The translations under genes and the position numbers were made by a program. The notes below the pieces were generated by a model. The model saw only the letters and a list, made by a program, of their open reading frames with translations, searched no databases and was not told the DNA's origin. From the NCBI GenBank assembly GCA_942636505.2, contig CALOGB020000056.1, positions 558,001-622,000 on the forward strand: DNA of 64,000 nucleotides. Reading direction: 5' to 3'. Shown here piece after piece: positions 45,412-53,819 of the stretch. Position 1 is the stretch's first letter; the number at the start of each line of letters is the position of its first letter. The DNA comes from an uncultured bacterium. GTDB taxonomy: Bacteria > Pseudomonadota > Alphaproteobacteria > Sphingomonadales > Sphingomonadaceae.

Positions 45412-46188
45412 ATGCAGGATGTGACCGTGGCCAGCACCCCGACCGAGACGCAGTTTTTCGAGAGCTTCGACGGCACGCGGATCGCGTGGCGCGAGGTCGG
45501 CGAGGGGCGGCCGGTGGTGCTGATCCACGGCTATTTCTCCGATGCGAAGACCAACTGGATCCGCTACGGCCACGCCGCGAAGATCGCCGCCAAGGGCTTC
45601 CGCGTGATCATGCCGGACCTGCGCGCGCACGGCGAAAGCGGGAAGCCGCACGGGCTCGAAGCGTATCCTGCGGATGCGCTGACGCAGGATGGCCACGCGC
45701 TGATCGCGCATCTCGGGCTGACGGAGTATGATCTTGGTGGCTATTCGCTGGGTGCGCGGACGACCTCGCGGATGCTGGCGACGGGGGCGACGCCGCGGCG
45801 GGTGATCTTCTCGGGCATGGGTCTCGAAGGGCTTACCCAGACGTCGCGTCGTGCGGGCCATTTTCGGAATATCCTGACCAAGCTGGGGCAGCATGTGCAG
45901 GGTACGCCGGAGTGGCTGGCGGAGGCGTTTCTGAAGACGACAGGCGGCGATCCGGTTGCGTTGCTGGGTATTCTCGAGACGTTCGTCGATACGCCGCTCG
46001 AGTCGGTGAAGGCTATCCAGCAGCCGACGTTGGTCGTGTGCGGCGGTGAGGATCAGGATAATGGTTCGGCACCGGATCTGGCTGCGGCATTGCCGAACGG
46101 GACGTATGTCGAGACTCCCGGCGGTCATATGAGCGCGGTGGTAAAGCCCGAACTCGGCCAGGCGATCGCGGACTTTCTGGCCGGTTGA
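45412..46188 (+). CDS. Alpha/beta hydrolase
   Basis: The 258-residue cytosolic protein has the alpha/beta hydrolase fold: oxyanion segment VVLIHGYFSD, nucleophile elbow GGYSLGA (Ser112), acidic residue in VVCGGEDQDNG and His in PGGHMSAV. MPDLRAHGESGKP is the usual strand-4 motif. Substrate cannot be told from sequence; esterases and C-C hydrolases share this pattern. The ribosome binding site is weak and a GTG four codons later is an alternative start. Confidence 0.88.
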   Translation: MQDVTVASTPTETQFFESFDGTRIAWREVGEGRPVVLIHGYFSDAKTNWIRYGHAAKIAAKGFRVIMPDLRAHGESGKPHGLEAYPADALTQDGHALIAHLGLTEYDLGGYSLGARTTSRMLATGATPRRVIFSGMGLEGLTQTSRRAGHFRNILTKLGQHVQGTPEWLAEAFLKTTGGDPVALLGILETFVDTPLESVKAIQQPTLVVCGGEDQDNGSAPDLAAALPNGTYVETPGGHMSAVVKPELGQAIADFLAG

Positions 46189-46202
46189 CGCCCTGTCCTT
46201 GA

Positions 46203-46326
46203 TCCTCCCCCGCCAGGGGGAGGTGGCTGGTTCTTGCCAGACGGAGGGGCAGGTAAGAAACCACCTCCGTTGCGCGTTCCTCCCCCTCCGTCGCCTTCGG
46301 CGCCACCTCCCCCTGGCGGGGGAGGA
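46203..46326. repeat. Palindromic element, family E
   Basis: Outer arms tcctcccccgccagggggag (46203 on) and ctccccctggcgggggagga (to 46326) are inverted, with inner ccacctccg/cggagg-type arms. The element lies between the hydrolase gene and the M2 peptidase gene, both on the plus strand. Confidence 0.85.
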
Positions 46327-46394
46327 TTGGAAAGATCGGCGTTGACCAGACGGGGTCGGATGCTCACTCTGGAGGCATAATCCAGGGGAAGATC

Positions 46395-48224
46395 ATGATC
46401 CGTACCGTCTCTCTGATCGCGCTCGCGTGCGCGATTGCCGCGCCCGTGTCCGCACAGGCCCAAACCGCACCCGCCGCAACCGGCAAGCCAACCGTAGCGC
46501 AGGCTGACGCGTTCGTTGCCGAAGCGGAGAAGGCGATGGCAGCGGCCTCGCTCGACGCGAACCGCGTGGCGTGGGTCAACGCGACCTACATCACCGACGA
46601 TACCGATGCGCTGGCGGCGAAGTCGGGCGCGGAGATGACCGATCTCGGGGTGAAATACGCGCTCGGTGCGGCGCGCTATGCGGCGCTGCCGGGGCTGTCG
46701 TTCGATACCAAGCGCAAGCTCGACCTGTTGCGCGGCGGGCTGACGCTGCCGGCGCCGACGCGGGCAGGGGCGTCCGAGGAGCTCTCGACGCTGACCACCA
46801 AGATGTCGTCCTCCTACGGCAAGGGCATGGGGACGCTCGACGGCAAGCCGATCAACGGCTCCGACATCGAGGCGGCGATGGGCTCGACGCGCGATCCCGC
46901 CAAGCTGACCGAGATGTGGACGAGCTGGAACGACAAGGTCGGGGCGCCGATGCGCGGCGACTATGCGAAGATGACCGCCATCTCCAACGAGGGCGCGCGC
47001 GAGCTGGGCTACAAGGATGTCGGCGCGCTGTGGCGGTCGGGCTACGACATGACGCCCGAGCAGTTCGCGGCGCTGACCGACACGATCTGGAAGCAGGTCG
47101 AGCCGCTCTACATGGCGCTCCACACCTACACGCGGTGGAAGCTGAACGAGAAATACGGCGACGCGGTGCAGGCGAAGACCGGGCCGATCCGCAGCGACCT
47201 GCTCGGCAACATGTGGGCGCAGGAATGGGGCAATATCTACGACATCGTCGCCCCCAAAGGCGCGGGCGATCTGGGGTTCGACACCGGCGACCTGCTCAAG
47301 GCGAACGGCTATGATCCGCTGAAGATGGTGAAGCAGGGCGAGGGCTTCTATTCGTCGCTGGGCTTCGCACCGCTGCCGGAGACGTTCTGGAAGCGGTCGC
47401 AGATCACCAAGCCTGCCGACCGCGATGTGATTTGTCACGCGTCGGCGTGGGATATCGACGCCCAGGACGATATCCGGATCAAGATGTGCACGAAAGTGAA
47501 CGCCGACGACTTCGTGACGATCCACCACGAGCTCGGCCACAATTACTATCAGCGCGCGTACAAGGCGCAGCCGTTCCTGTACGCGAACGGCGCGAACGAC
47601 GGCTTCCACGAGGCGATCGGCGATACCGTCGCGCTGTCGATCACGCCGGATTACCTGGTGAAGATCGGCCTGCTCGACCAGGCGAAGGTGCCGAGCGCGG
47701 ACAAGGACATCGGGCTACTGCTGCGTCAGGCGATGGACAAGGTCGCGTTCCTGCCGTTCGGGCTGCTGATCGACAAATGGCGCTGGGGCGTGTTCTCGGG
47801 GCAGATCCCGGCGACTGGGTATCAGGCGGCGTGGGATCAGTTGCGGCTCCAGTATCAGGGTATCAAGCCACCGGTCGCGCGCGACGAGACCAAGTTCGAT
47901 GCGGGCGCGAAATACCACATCCCGGCGGCGGTGCCGTACACGCGCTACTTCCTGGCGCGGGTGTTGCAGTTCCAGTTCTACAAGGCGGCGTGCGACCAGT
48001 CCGGCTGGAAGGGGCCGCTGCATCGCTGTTCGTTTTACGACAACAAGGCGGTGGGCACGAAGCTGAACGCGATGCTGAGCATGGGGCAATCGAAGCCCTG
48101 GCCGGATGCGTTGCAGGTTTTCACCGGGAGCCGGGAGATGTCGGGCGCCGCACTGGTCGAATATTTCGCGCCGTTGAAGGCTTGGTTGGACGTGCAGAAC
48201 AAGGGCAAGCCGACTGGGTGGTGA
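46395..48224 (+). CDS. M2 family metallopeptidase (ACE-like), secreted
   Basis: Peptidyl-dipeptidase A homologues are zinc enzymes that remove C-terminal dipeptides. The 609-residue protein has a signal peptide (to about residue 23, VSAQAQ), a helical catalytic domain with TIHHELGHNYY (HExxH, His378-His382) and the third ligand Glu in NDGFHEAIGD, and the PFGLLIDKWRWGVFSG and AAVPYTRYFLARVLQFQFY substrate-binding regions of the ACE family. GGGGA precedes the ATG. It is one of several secreted peptidases in the window. Confidence 0.95.
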   Translation: MIRTVSLIALACAIAAPVSAQAQTAPAATGKPTVAQADAFVAEAEKAMAAASLDANRVAWVNATYITDDTDALAAKSGAEMTDLGVKYALGAARYAALPGLSFDTKRKLDLLRGGLTLPAPTRAGASEELSTLTTKMSSSYGKGMGTLDGKPINGSDIEAAMGSTRDPAKLTEMWTSWNDKVGAPMRGDYAKMTAISNEGARELGYKDVGALWRSGYDMTPEQFAALTDTIWKQVEPLYMALHTYTRWKLNEKYGDAVQAKTGPIRSDLLGNMWAQEWGNIYDIVAPKGAGDLGFDTGDLLKANGYDPLKMVKQGEGFYSSLGFAPLPETFWKRSQITKPADRDVICHASAWDIDAQDDIRIKMCTKVNADDFVTIHHELGHNYYQRAYKAQPFLYANGANDGFHEAIGDTVALSITPDYLVKIGLLDQAKVPSADKDIGLLLRQAMDKVAFLPFGLLIDKWRWGVFSGQIPATGYQAAWDQLRLQYQGIKPPVARDETKFDAGAKYHIPAAVPYTRYFLARVLQFQFYKAACDQSGWKGPLHRCSFYDNKAVGTKLNAMLSMGQSKPWPDALQVFTGSREMSGAALVEYFAPLKAWLDVQNKGKPTGW

Positions 48225-48253
48225 GGGGGTGGATCCTGATCTCGCCAAACCTA

Positions 48254-48330
48254 GTTCCCCCGCGAAGGCGGGGGCCCAGGGTTACGAACGCTTCCGTGGT
48301 TTAGCTGGGCCCCCGCCTCCGCGGGGGAAC
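48254..48330. repeat. Palindromic element, family A
   Basis: gttcccccgcgaaggcgggg + gcccagg and its inverted partner ending gcgggggaac (48330). It is followed after 30 nt by the family B element, both within the convergent gap between the M2 peptidase and the small AKP-rich protein genes. Confidence 0.85.
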
Positions 48331-48360
48331 GAGAAGAGTGCTCGGATCGCGCAAAACAAT

Positions 48361-48466
48361 ACCACCCCGGCGAAGGCCGGGGCCCAATTGGAACGTCCTG
48401 AGTAACGAAGCGAACCGCTCCGTCAGCAGCGTCCCCCAATTGGGCCCTGGCCTTCGCCGGGGTGGT
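48361..48466. repeat. Palindromic element, family B
   Basis: accaccccggcgaaggccgg... on the left and ...ccttcgccggggtggt on the right, each with a ccaattgg box. It ends 14 nt before the stop of the convergent gene at 48481. Confidence 0.85.
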
Positions 48467-48480
48467 GGTACAATTGTGGT

Positions 48481-48975
48481 TTACTCCGGCACCGTCCCCG
48501 GGTCGGCGATGCCAGCGTCGAACGACCCCGAAGAGTCCGTTCCGTCGGCCTGATGCGCGTGCGTACCCTTCGGTTTAGGCGCTGTCTGAGGCTTCGGTGT
48601 ACTACCCCGTAAAGTCAGCAGCGCCCCGACTGCTGCGCCAGCAACCGCCACTCCGCTGAAGATTGCAGCAGCCCCCCATTTGCCACGGTTCTTCTCCGGA
48701 GGCTTGGCGACTGCAACCGGCGTGGCCGTATTGCGCGCAGGAACAGGCCGTGGTGTGCTGCGCTTCGTCGAGCGCGGCTTTGGCGTCGGCTTGCCCGCTG
48801 GCTTCGACGACGCGGCGGTGACAGGCTTGTCCGCAACCGGCACGGGCTTGGACGCGACCGGCTTGGCGGACGACGTCGCTGCCGGAGCCGCCTTCGGTGC
48901 GCTCGTCTTGCGCGGTGCGCGGCGGCGGGCGGCGGGCTTCTTTGCTTCCGTATCGGGCGTGTCGGTGTCGGCCAC
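48481..48975 (-). CDS. Ala/Lys/Pro-rich protein with one TM segment
   Basis: Starting at a GTG with GAGGGAAG upstream, the 164-residue protein has a long basic, disordered N-terminal region rich in Ala, Lys and Pro (to about residue 95, H1-like composition), one TM segment (about 100-122, AAAIFSGVAVAGAAVGALLTL), and a polar tail. It may bind nucleic acid or cell-wall polymers while anchored to the membrane, but this is only from composition. No family recognised. Confidence 0.65.
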   Translation of the reverse strand: MADTDTPDTEAKKPAARRRAPRKTSAPKAAPAATSSAKPVASKPVPVADKPVTAASSKPAGKPTPKPRSTKRSTPRPVPARNTATPVAVAKPPEKNRGKWGAAAIFSGVAVAGAAVGALLTLRGSTPKPQTAPKPKGTHAHQADGTDSSGSFDAGIADPGTVPE

Positions 48976-49039
48976 TTCTATCTTCCCTCAGCAATGATTC
49001 CGGAAGCGTAACGCATTCCCGTGCGATCCGCTCCGGTTT

Positions 49040-50476
49040 TTAGCGGAACGGCGGCTCGTCGAACGCACGCAGCTTGCGGCTATGAAGCTTCGACCCTTCG
49101 AGACGGAGTTGCTCGCAGGTTTCGATCCCGATCCGCAGATGCTCGCTGATCGCGCGTTCGTAGAAGCGATTGGCCTGGCCTGGCAGCTTCAGCTCGCCGT
49201 GGAGCGGCTTGTCCGAGACGCAGAGCAACGTGCCGTAGGGAACGCGGAACCGGTAGCCCTGCGCGGCGATCGTCGCGGATTCCATGTCGATGCCAACAGC
49301 GCGGCTAAGCGAGAAGCGAAGTGCGGACTTTGAGTAGCGCAGCTCCCAGTTGCGATCGTCTGTCGTGACGATCGTGCCGGTGCGCAGGCGGCGCTTGAGC
49401 TCCTCGCCCGACTGGCCCGAGACGATCTCGGCCGCCTTGGCCATTGCCAGCTGGACCTCGGCGATCGCGGGGATCGGGATTTCGGGGGGCAGGACGTCGT
49501 CGAGGACGTGGTCGTCGCGGAGATAGGCATGCGCGAGGACATAGTCGCCGATCCGCTGGCTCGGGCGCAGGCCACCGCAATGGCCAATCATCAGCCACGC
49601 CTCGGGCCGCAACACCGCGAGATGGTCGCAGATCGTCTTCGCGTTCGACGGCCCAACGCCGATGTTGACCAGCGTGATTCCGGTGCGGTCGTCCGCCATC
49701 AGGTGATAGGCGGGCATCTGGTGACGGCGCCAGGCGCTGTCGGAGATGATCTTGTCGATGTCGTCGCCCGACGAGATCGTGATCCCGCCCGCGCCCGACA
49801 GGCTGGTGAAGCGCGAGCCTTCACCAAGCTGCGTGCCGGCCCAGCGGACGAACTCGTCGACGTAGCGGTGATAGTTGGTGAACAGCACGAAACGCTGCGC
49901 ATGCTCCGCGGGGGTGCCCATGTAGTGGCGCAGGCGGGCGAGGCTGAAATCGGTGCGCAGGCCATCGAACAGCGCGAGCGGCCGCGTCTCGTCCTGCGCG
50001 ATCCAGAGGCCGTCGGCGATCTCGTCGCCGATATGCGCGAGCTCGGTCGCGGGGAAGTGGCGCGACAATTCGGTCGCCGACACCTCGTCGAGGCTTAGCG
50101 CGTGGCCCGGCTCGATCACATAGGGGAACGGGATTTCCTGGCGACCCTCGACCGCCTCGACGGTGACGTCGTAATCCTCGATCAGCAGCGTCAACTGCTC
50201 GATTAGATACTCGGCGAAGATCGCGGGCTTGGTGACGCTGATGCGGTACTCGCCTGCGTTGACCAGGCGACCGAACGACCGCAGCGGGGTCGGGCGATCG
50301 ACGCCGCCCTTATAGGTCAGCCGGATCTCGGGATAGGCGAACGAGCCGTCGGTGCGGCTGACCGGATCTGGCGTCGTGCCGTCGGCGATATAGGCGCTCA
50401 TGGCGGCTTGGAGGCGCTCGACGGAGGCGCGGTAGAGGCGGTCGAGTTCGGCGACGAGGTCGGATGCGATTGTCAT
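49040..50476 (-). CDS. amn: AMP nucleosidase
   Basis: Amn hydrolyses AMP to adenine and ribose 5-phosphate and helps regulate adenylate levels. The 478-residue length is typical. The N-terminal regulatory domain contains RLTYKGGVDRPTPLRSFGRL, and the C-terminal phosphorylase-like domain has VNIGVGPSNAKTICDHL, LMIGHCGGLRPSQRIGDYVLA and IDMESATIAAQGYRFRVPYGTLLCVSDKPLHGE. It lies downstream of the peroxiredoxin gene on the same strand, separated by a palindromic element. Confidence 0.95.
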   Translation of the reverse strand: MTIASDLVAELDRLYRASVERLQAAMSAYIADGTTPDPVSRTDGSFAYPEIRLTYKGGVDRPTPLRSFGRLVNAGEYRISVTKPAIFAEYLIEQLTLLIEDYDVTVEAVEGRQEIPFPYVIEPGHALSLDEVSATELSRHFPATELAHIGDEIADGLWIAQDETRPLALFDGLRTDFSLARLRHYMGTPAEHAQRFVLFTNYHRYVDEFVRWAGTQLGEGSRFTSLSGAGGITISSGDDIDKIISDSAWRRHQMPAYHLMADDRTGITLVNIGVGPSNAKTICDHLAVLRPEAWLMIGHCGGLRPSQRIGDYVLAHAYLRDDHVLDDVLPPEIPIPAIAEVQLAMAKAAEIVSGQSGEELKRRLRTGTIVTTDDRNWELRYSKSALRFSLSRAVGIDMESATIAAQGYRFRVPYGTLLCVSDKPLHGELKLPGQANRFYERAISEHLRIGIETCEQLRLEGSKLHSRKLRAFDEPPFR

Positions 50477-50520
50477 CGGGCAGTGTTAGGTGGCGGACGT
50501 TACGGTGGCAAGACCACCTA

Positions 50521-50659
50521 AATCCTCCCCGTGTCGGGGAGGTGGCAGCCCACTCGGGCTGACGGAGGGGGCGTTCCACGACCGTGACGCTCGCGGTGAG
50601 CCCCCTCCACCCTTCGGCAAAGGTGCCGAACGGTCCCCGTCCCCGTGCCGGGGAGGATT
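50521..50659. repeat. Palindromic element, family E, touching the peroxiredoxin stop
   Basis: aatcctccccgtgtcgggga on the left (50521 on) is inverted against ...ccgtgccggggaggatt on the right (to 50659). Between them are inner ggagggggc/gccccctcc arms. The right end supplies two bases of the peroxiredoxin TAA stop codon (complement of 50658-50660). Confidence 0.85.
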
Positions 50660-51137
50660 AGATCTCGCTGAGGAGATGCTCGGCCGAGCTGACCTTGAAC
50701 TCGCCTGGGGCCTCGACGTTCAGCAGCTCGACGACGCCGTCGTTGACCAGCATCGAGTAACGCTGGCTGCGTGTGCCCATGCCGAAGCCCGAGCCGTCCA
50801 TCGTTAGCCCGATCGCCTTGGCGAAATCGCCATTGCCGTCGGCCAGCAGCGTGATGTCGCCGGCGCCTGCCGACTTGCCCCACGCACCCATCACGAACGC
50901 GTCGTTGACCGACACGCACGCGACCTCGTCGATGCCCTTGGCCTTCAGTTCGGCTTCCTTCTCGACGAAACCGGGCAAGTGCTTGGCCGAGCAGGTCGCC
51001 GTGAACGCGCCCGGGACTGCGAACAGCGCGACCTTGCGGCCCTTGAAGAAGCTGTCGGTATCGACCTGGTCGGGGCCGTCTGCGGTCGCCTTGACGAGGT
51101 TGGTGGTGGGAAGCCGGTCGCCGACGCTGATCGTCAT
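50658..51137 (-). CDS. Peroxiredoxin (Prx5/AhpE-type)
   Basis: The 159-residue protein reduces peroxides with thiols or glutaredoxin. It has the active-site motif VPGAFTATCSAKHLPGF (peroxidatic Cys after PGAFT), a conserved Arg in TRSQRYSMLV and the family layout MTISVGDRLPTTNL at the N-terminus. The position of the single Cys pair fits the atypical Prx5 group. AGGAG lies 8 nt upstream of the ATG. Divergent from the yqgE gene. Confidence 0.94.
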   Translation of the reverse strand: MTISVGDRLPTTNLVKATADGPDQVDTDSFFKGRKVALFAVPGAFTATCSAKHLPGFVEKEAELKAKGIDEVACVSVNDAFVMGAWGKSAGAGDITLLADGNGDFAKAIGLTMDGSGFGMGTRSQRYSMLVNDGVVELLNVEAPGEFKVSSAEHLLSEI

Positions 51138-51234
51138 CTAAAATCTCCTGTCGCCGCACGTTTCTCGCGGGCGAGGCGTACCTTGGACGTGGACGCGGGT
51201 ATTTCAAGCGTGGCGAGGGAGCCCGTGCGGCGCT

Positions 51235-51807
51235 ATGCTCCAACGCATGGACAAGACGCCCTTTCTTTCCGGACAATTCCTGCTCGCGATGCCAGGGATG
51301 AGCGACCCGCGCTTTGCCCGCGCGGTGATCGCGATGTGCAGCCATGACGAGAATGGCGCGATCGGCATCGGGATCGGCGCGACGATCGACGGACTCGGTT
51401 TCCACGATCTGCTCGAACAGTTCGGGATCGAGCCGGGCGATGCGCCCAACGCAGCCGTGCATTTCGGCGGCCCGGTCGAGCCACGCCGCGGGTTCGTGGT
51501 GCATTCGTCCGACTGGGGCGGGCAGGACTCGGTCGACGTCGCCGGGCGGTGGAAGCTGTCGAGCACGGTCGACGTGCTCCGCGCGATCGCCGAGGGGAAG
51601 GGCCCGTCGGAATGGGTGGTGGCGCTTGGCTATGCCGGTTGGGACGGCGGGCAGCTCGAGGGCGAGCTGTCGCGGCCCGGGTGGTTCAACGTGCCGGGGG
51701 ACGCCGAACTGCTGTTCGATACCGTTGCCGAGGATCGCTGGACGATGGCGTTCGCACAGGCTGGCGTGGATCCGCGGTTACTCGTCGCGGAGACGGGGCG
51801 GGCCTGA
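51235..51807 (+). CDS. YqgE/AlgH family protein
   Basis: The 190-residue cytosolic protein has the DUF179 signature LSGQFLLAMPGMSDPRFARAVI, then VHFGGPVEPRRGFVVHS and LGYAGWDGGQLEGEL. In Pseudomonas AlgH affects alginate expression, but the biochemical function is not settled. The start is uncertain: ATG at 51235 or at 51247. It is followed by two palindromic elements of different types. Confidence 0.92.
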   Translation: MLQRMDKTPFLSGQFLLAMPGMSDPRFARAVIAMCSHDENGAIGIGIGATIDGLGFHDLLEQFGIEPGDAPNAAVHFGGPVEPRRGFVVHSSDWGGQDSVDVAGRWKLSSTVDVLRAIAEGKGPSEWVVALGYAGWDGGQLEGELSRPGWFNVPGDAELLFDTVAEDRWTMAFAQAGVDPRLLVAETGRA

Positions 51808-51813
51808 CTTCTG

Positions 51814-51918
51814 CTCCCCCCCTGAAGGGAGGGGCTGGGGGTGGGTCGGCCGGTTGGCTGGCTCTGCACGCGCCTCGAACCGACCCACCCCCCAACCCCT
51901 CCCTTCCAGGGAGGGGAG
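51814..51918. repeat. Palindromic element, family D
   Basis: Left arm with ctgaagggaggggctggggg and gtgggtcgg; right arm ccgacccacccccca... through 51918. It starts 7 nt after the YqgE-family stop codon. Confidence 0.85.
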
Positions 51919-51963
51919 CCACAGAAGGCTAGGGTGGGTCAGGCCAACGCGCGTCCTCCCCCA

Positions 51964-52057
51964 GTCATGCCGGGCCTGTTCCGGCATCCACCGGTCAGCG
52001 AACTCAACAGCCGGTAAGTATGCGGAACGGTGGACCCCGGAACAGGTCCGGGGTGAC
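51964..52057. repeat. Palindromic element, family C
   Basis: gtcatgccgggcctgttccg... and its inverted partner ending cggggtgac (52057), with ccaccg/cggtgg inside. It lies directly next to the family D element, upstream of the ahcY operator-like palindrome. Confidence 0.85.
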
Positions 52058-52091
52058 GGAGTAGGTTCGAGGGTTCGCCCGCTCACACGTC

Positions 52092-52111
52092 ATATAAAGA
52101 TATCTTTATAT
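52092..52111. promoter_or_regulatory. Perfect 20-bp palindrome upstream of ahcY
   Basis: atataaagatatctttatat reads identically on both strands. It lies 90 nt before the ahcY start in otherwise GC-rich DNA. Its length, AT-rich ends and GATATC centre are typical of operators for ArsR-type dimers. SahR-type ArsR regulators that sense S-adenosylhomocysteine are known to control ahcY and methionine genes in proteobacteria, so that is my leading guess. No regulator gene is in the window. Confidence 0.75.
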
Positions 52112-52201
52112 TTGATTTGAGCCCCCCATTCCCCTACAGGGCTCGGCATCCGGCACGGGCATGAGGCTCGCCGATCAAGATTATTCCCAGGAGATATCCT
52201 C

Positions 52202-53635
52202 GTGGCCACCACGCTCGCGCCCCAGAAAACTGACGGCAAGACCGACTACGTCGTCGCCGACATCAGCCTCGCCGATTTCGGTCGCGCCGAGATCAACATC
52301 GCCGAGACCGAGATGCCCGGCCTGATGTCGCTGCGTACCGAGTTCGGCGCAGCGCAGCCGCTCAAGGGCGCGCGCATCACCGGCTCGCTGCACATGACGA
52401 TCCAGACCGCAGTGCTGATCGAGACGCTGACCGCGCTCGGCGCCGACGTCCGTTGGGCGACGTGCAACATCTTCTCGACGCAGGACCATGCCGCTGCCGC
52501 GATCGCCGCATCGGGCGTGCCGGTGTTCGCGATCAAGGGCGAGAGCCTCGCCGACTACTGGAACTATGTCGGCGACATCTTCTCGTGGGATCGCGACGTA
52601 GAAGGCCAGACCGCCAACATCATCCTCGATGACGGCGGCGACGCGACGATGTTCGCACTCTGGGGCGCCAAGCTCGAAGCCGGCCACACGATGCCCGAGC
52701 CCGAGAACGAGGAAGAGGTCGAGATGCAGCGCGCGCTGAAAGCGTACGTCGCGAAGAACCCCGGCTACCTGACCGAGACCGTAAAGAACCTGAAGGGCGT
52801 CTCGGAAGAGACCACCACGGGTGTTCACCGCCTGTACGAGATCGCCAAGAAGGGCGAACTGCCGTTCCCCGCGATCAACGTCAACGACTCGGTCACCAAG
52901 TCGAAGTTCGACAACCTCTACGGCTGCAAGGAGTCGCTGGTCGACGCGATCCGTCGCGCGACCGACGTCATGCTCGCCGGCAAGGTCGCCTGCGTTGCCG
53001 GTTTCGGTGATGTCGGCAAGGGCTCGGCACAGTCGCTCCGCAACGGCGGCGCGCGCGTGATGGTCACCGAAGTCGATCCGATCTGCGCGCTGCAGGCGGC
53101 GATGGAGGGCTTCGAGGTGGTGACGATGGAAGAGGCCGTGAAGCGCGCCGACATCTTCTGCACCGCGACCGGCAACGCCGACGTCATCACCGCCGATCAC
53201 ATGAAGGCGATGAAGCCGATGTCGATCGTCTGCAACATCGGCCACTTCGACTCGGAGATCCAGATCGCCGCGCTGTCGAACTACGACTGGACCGAAGTGA
53301 AGCCCGGCACCGACCTGGTGAAGTTCCCGGACGGCAAGCAGATCATCATCCTGGCGAAGGGTCGCCTGGTGAACCTCGGTTGCGCCACCGGCCACCCGTC
53401 GTTCGTCATGTCGGCGTCGTTCACCAACCAGACGCTCGCGCAGATCGAGCTCTGGACCAAGGGTGAGAACTACAAGAACGAAGTCTACGTCCTGCCGAAG
53501 CACCTCGACGAGAAGGTCGCGATGCTTCACCTCGAGAAGCTCGGCGTGAAGCTGTCGAAGCTTTCCGACAAGCAGGCCGGCTACATCGGCGTGCCGGTCG
53601 AAGGTCCGTTCAAGCCGGACCATTACCGCTACTGA
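52202..53635 (+). CDS. ahcY: Adenosylhomocysteinase
   Basis: AhcY hydrolyses S-adenosylhomocysteine to adenosine and homocysteine, relieving product inhibition of methyltransferases. It starts at GTG with AGGAG 9 nt upstream and has 477 residues. Landmarks are [35 protein letters not shown], the NAD-binding [31 protein letters not shown] and the C-terminal KPDHYRY. It carries the roughly 40-residue insertion typical of bacterial long-form enzymes ([18 protein letters not shown] region). A strong terminator follows. Confidence 0.97.
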   Translation: MATTLAPQKTDGKTDYVVADISLADFGRAEINIAETEMPGLMSLRTEFGAAQPLKGARITGSLHMTIQTAVLIETLTALGADVRWATCNIFSTQDHAAAAIAASGVPVFAIKGESLADYWNYVGDIFSWDRDVEGQTANIILDDGGDATMFALWGAKLEAGHTMPEPENEEEVEMQRALKAYVAKNPGYLTETVKNLKGVSEETTTGVHRLYEIAKKGELPFPAINVNDSVTKSKFDNLYGCKESLVDAIRRATDVMLAGKVACVAGFGDVGKGSAQSLRNGGARVMVTEVDPICALQAAMEGFEVVTMEEAVKRADIFCTATGNADVITADHMKAMKPMSIVCNIGHFDSEIQIAALSNYDWTEVKPGTDLVKFPDGKQIIILAKGRLVNLGCATGHPSFVMSASFTNQTLAQIELWTKGENYKNEVYVLPKHLDEKVAMLHLEKLGVKLSKLSDKQAGYIGVPVEGPFKPDHYRY

Positions 53636-53660
53636 TCTTAAGGACTCCGTAGGGTTTTCG

Positions 53661-53696
53661 AAAGCCGCGTTCGCCAACAGGCGGGCGCGGCTTTTT
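53661..53696 (+). terminator. Rho-independent terminator after ahcY
   Basis: aaagccgcgttcgcc pairs with ggcgggcgcggcttt (two G-T pairs) around a short AACA loop, followed by TTTTT. It begins 25 nt after the stop codon. Confidence 0.92.
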
Positions 53697-53819
53697 CGTT
53701 ACGCATCCGTGTTGCAGCTCTGCAACATGTTTGTAATGTTTTGCTGCCCGGATTGAAAAACGGGCAGGAAAGGTGTCCTTCTGACCTCAGTAAAAGATTG
53801 GGTTCAGGGGTTATTTAAT

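Noticed and set aside
52058..52201. SAH riboswitch upstream of ahcY
   Set aside because: I could not find a structured element resembling known SAH or SAM aptamers in this short leader; the perfect palindrome better fits a protein operator.
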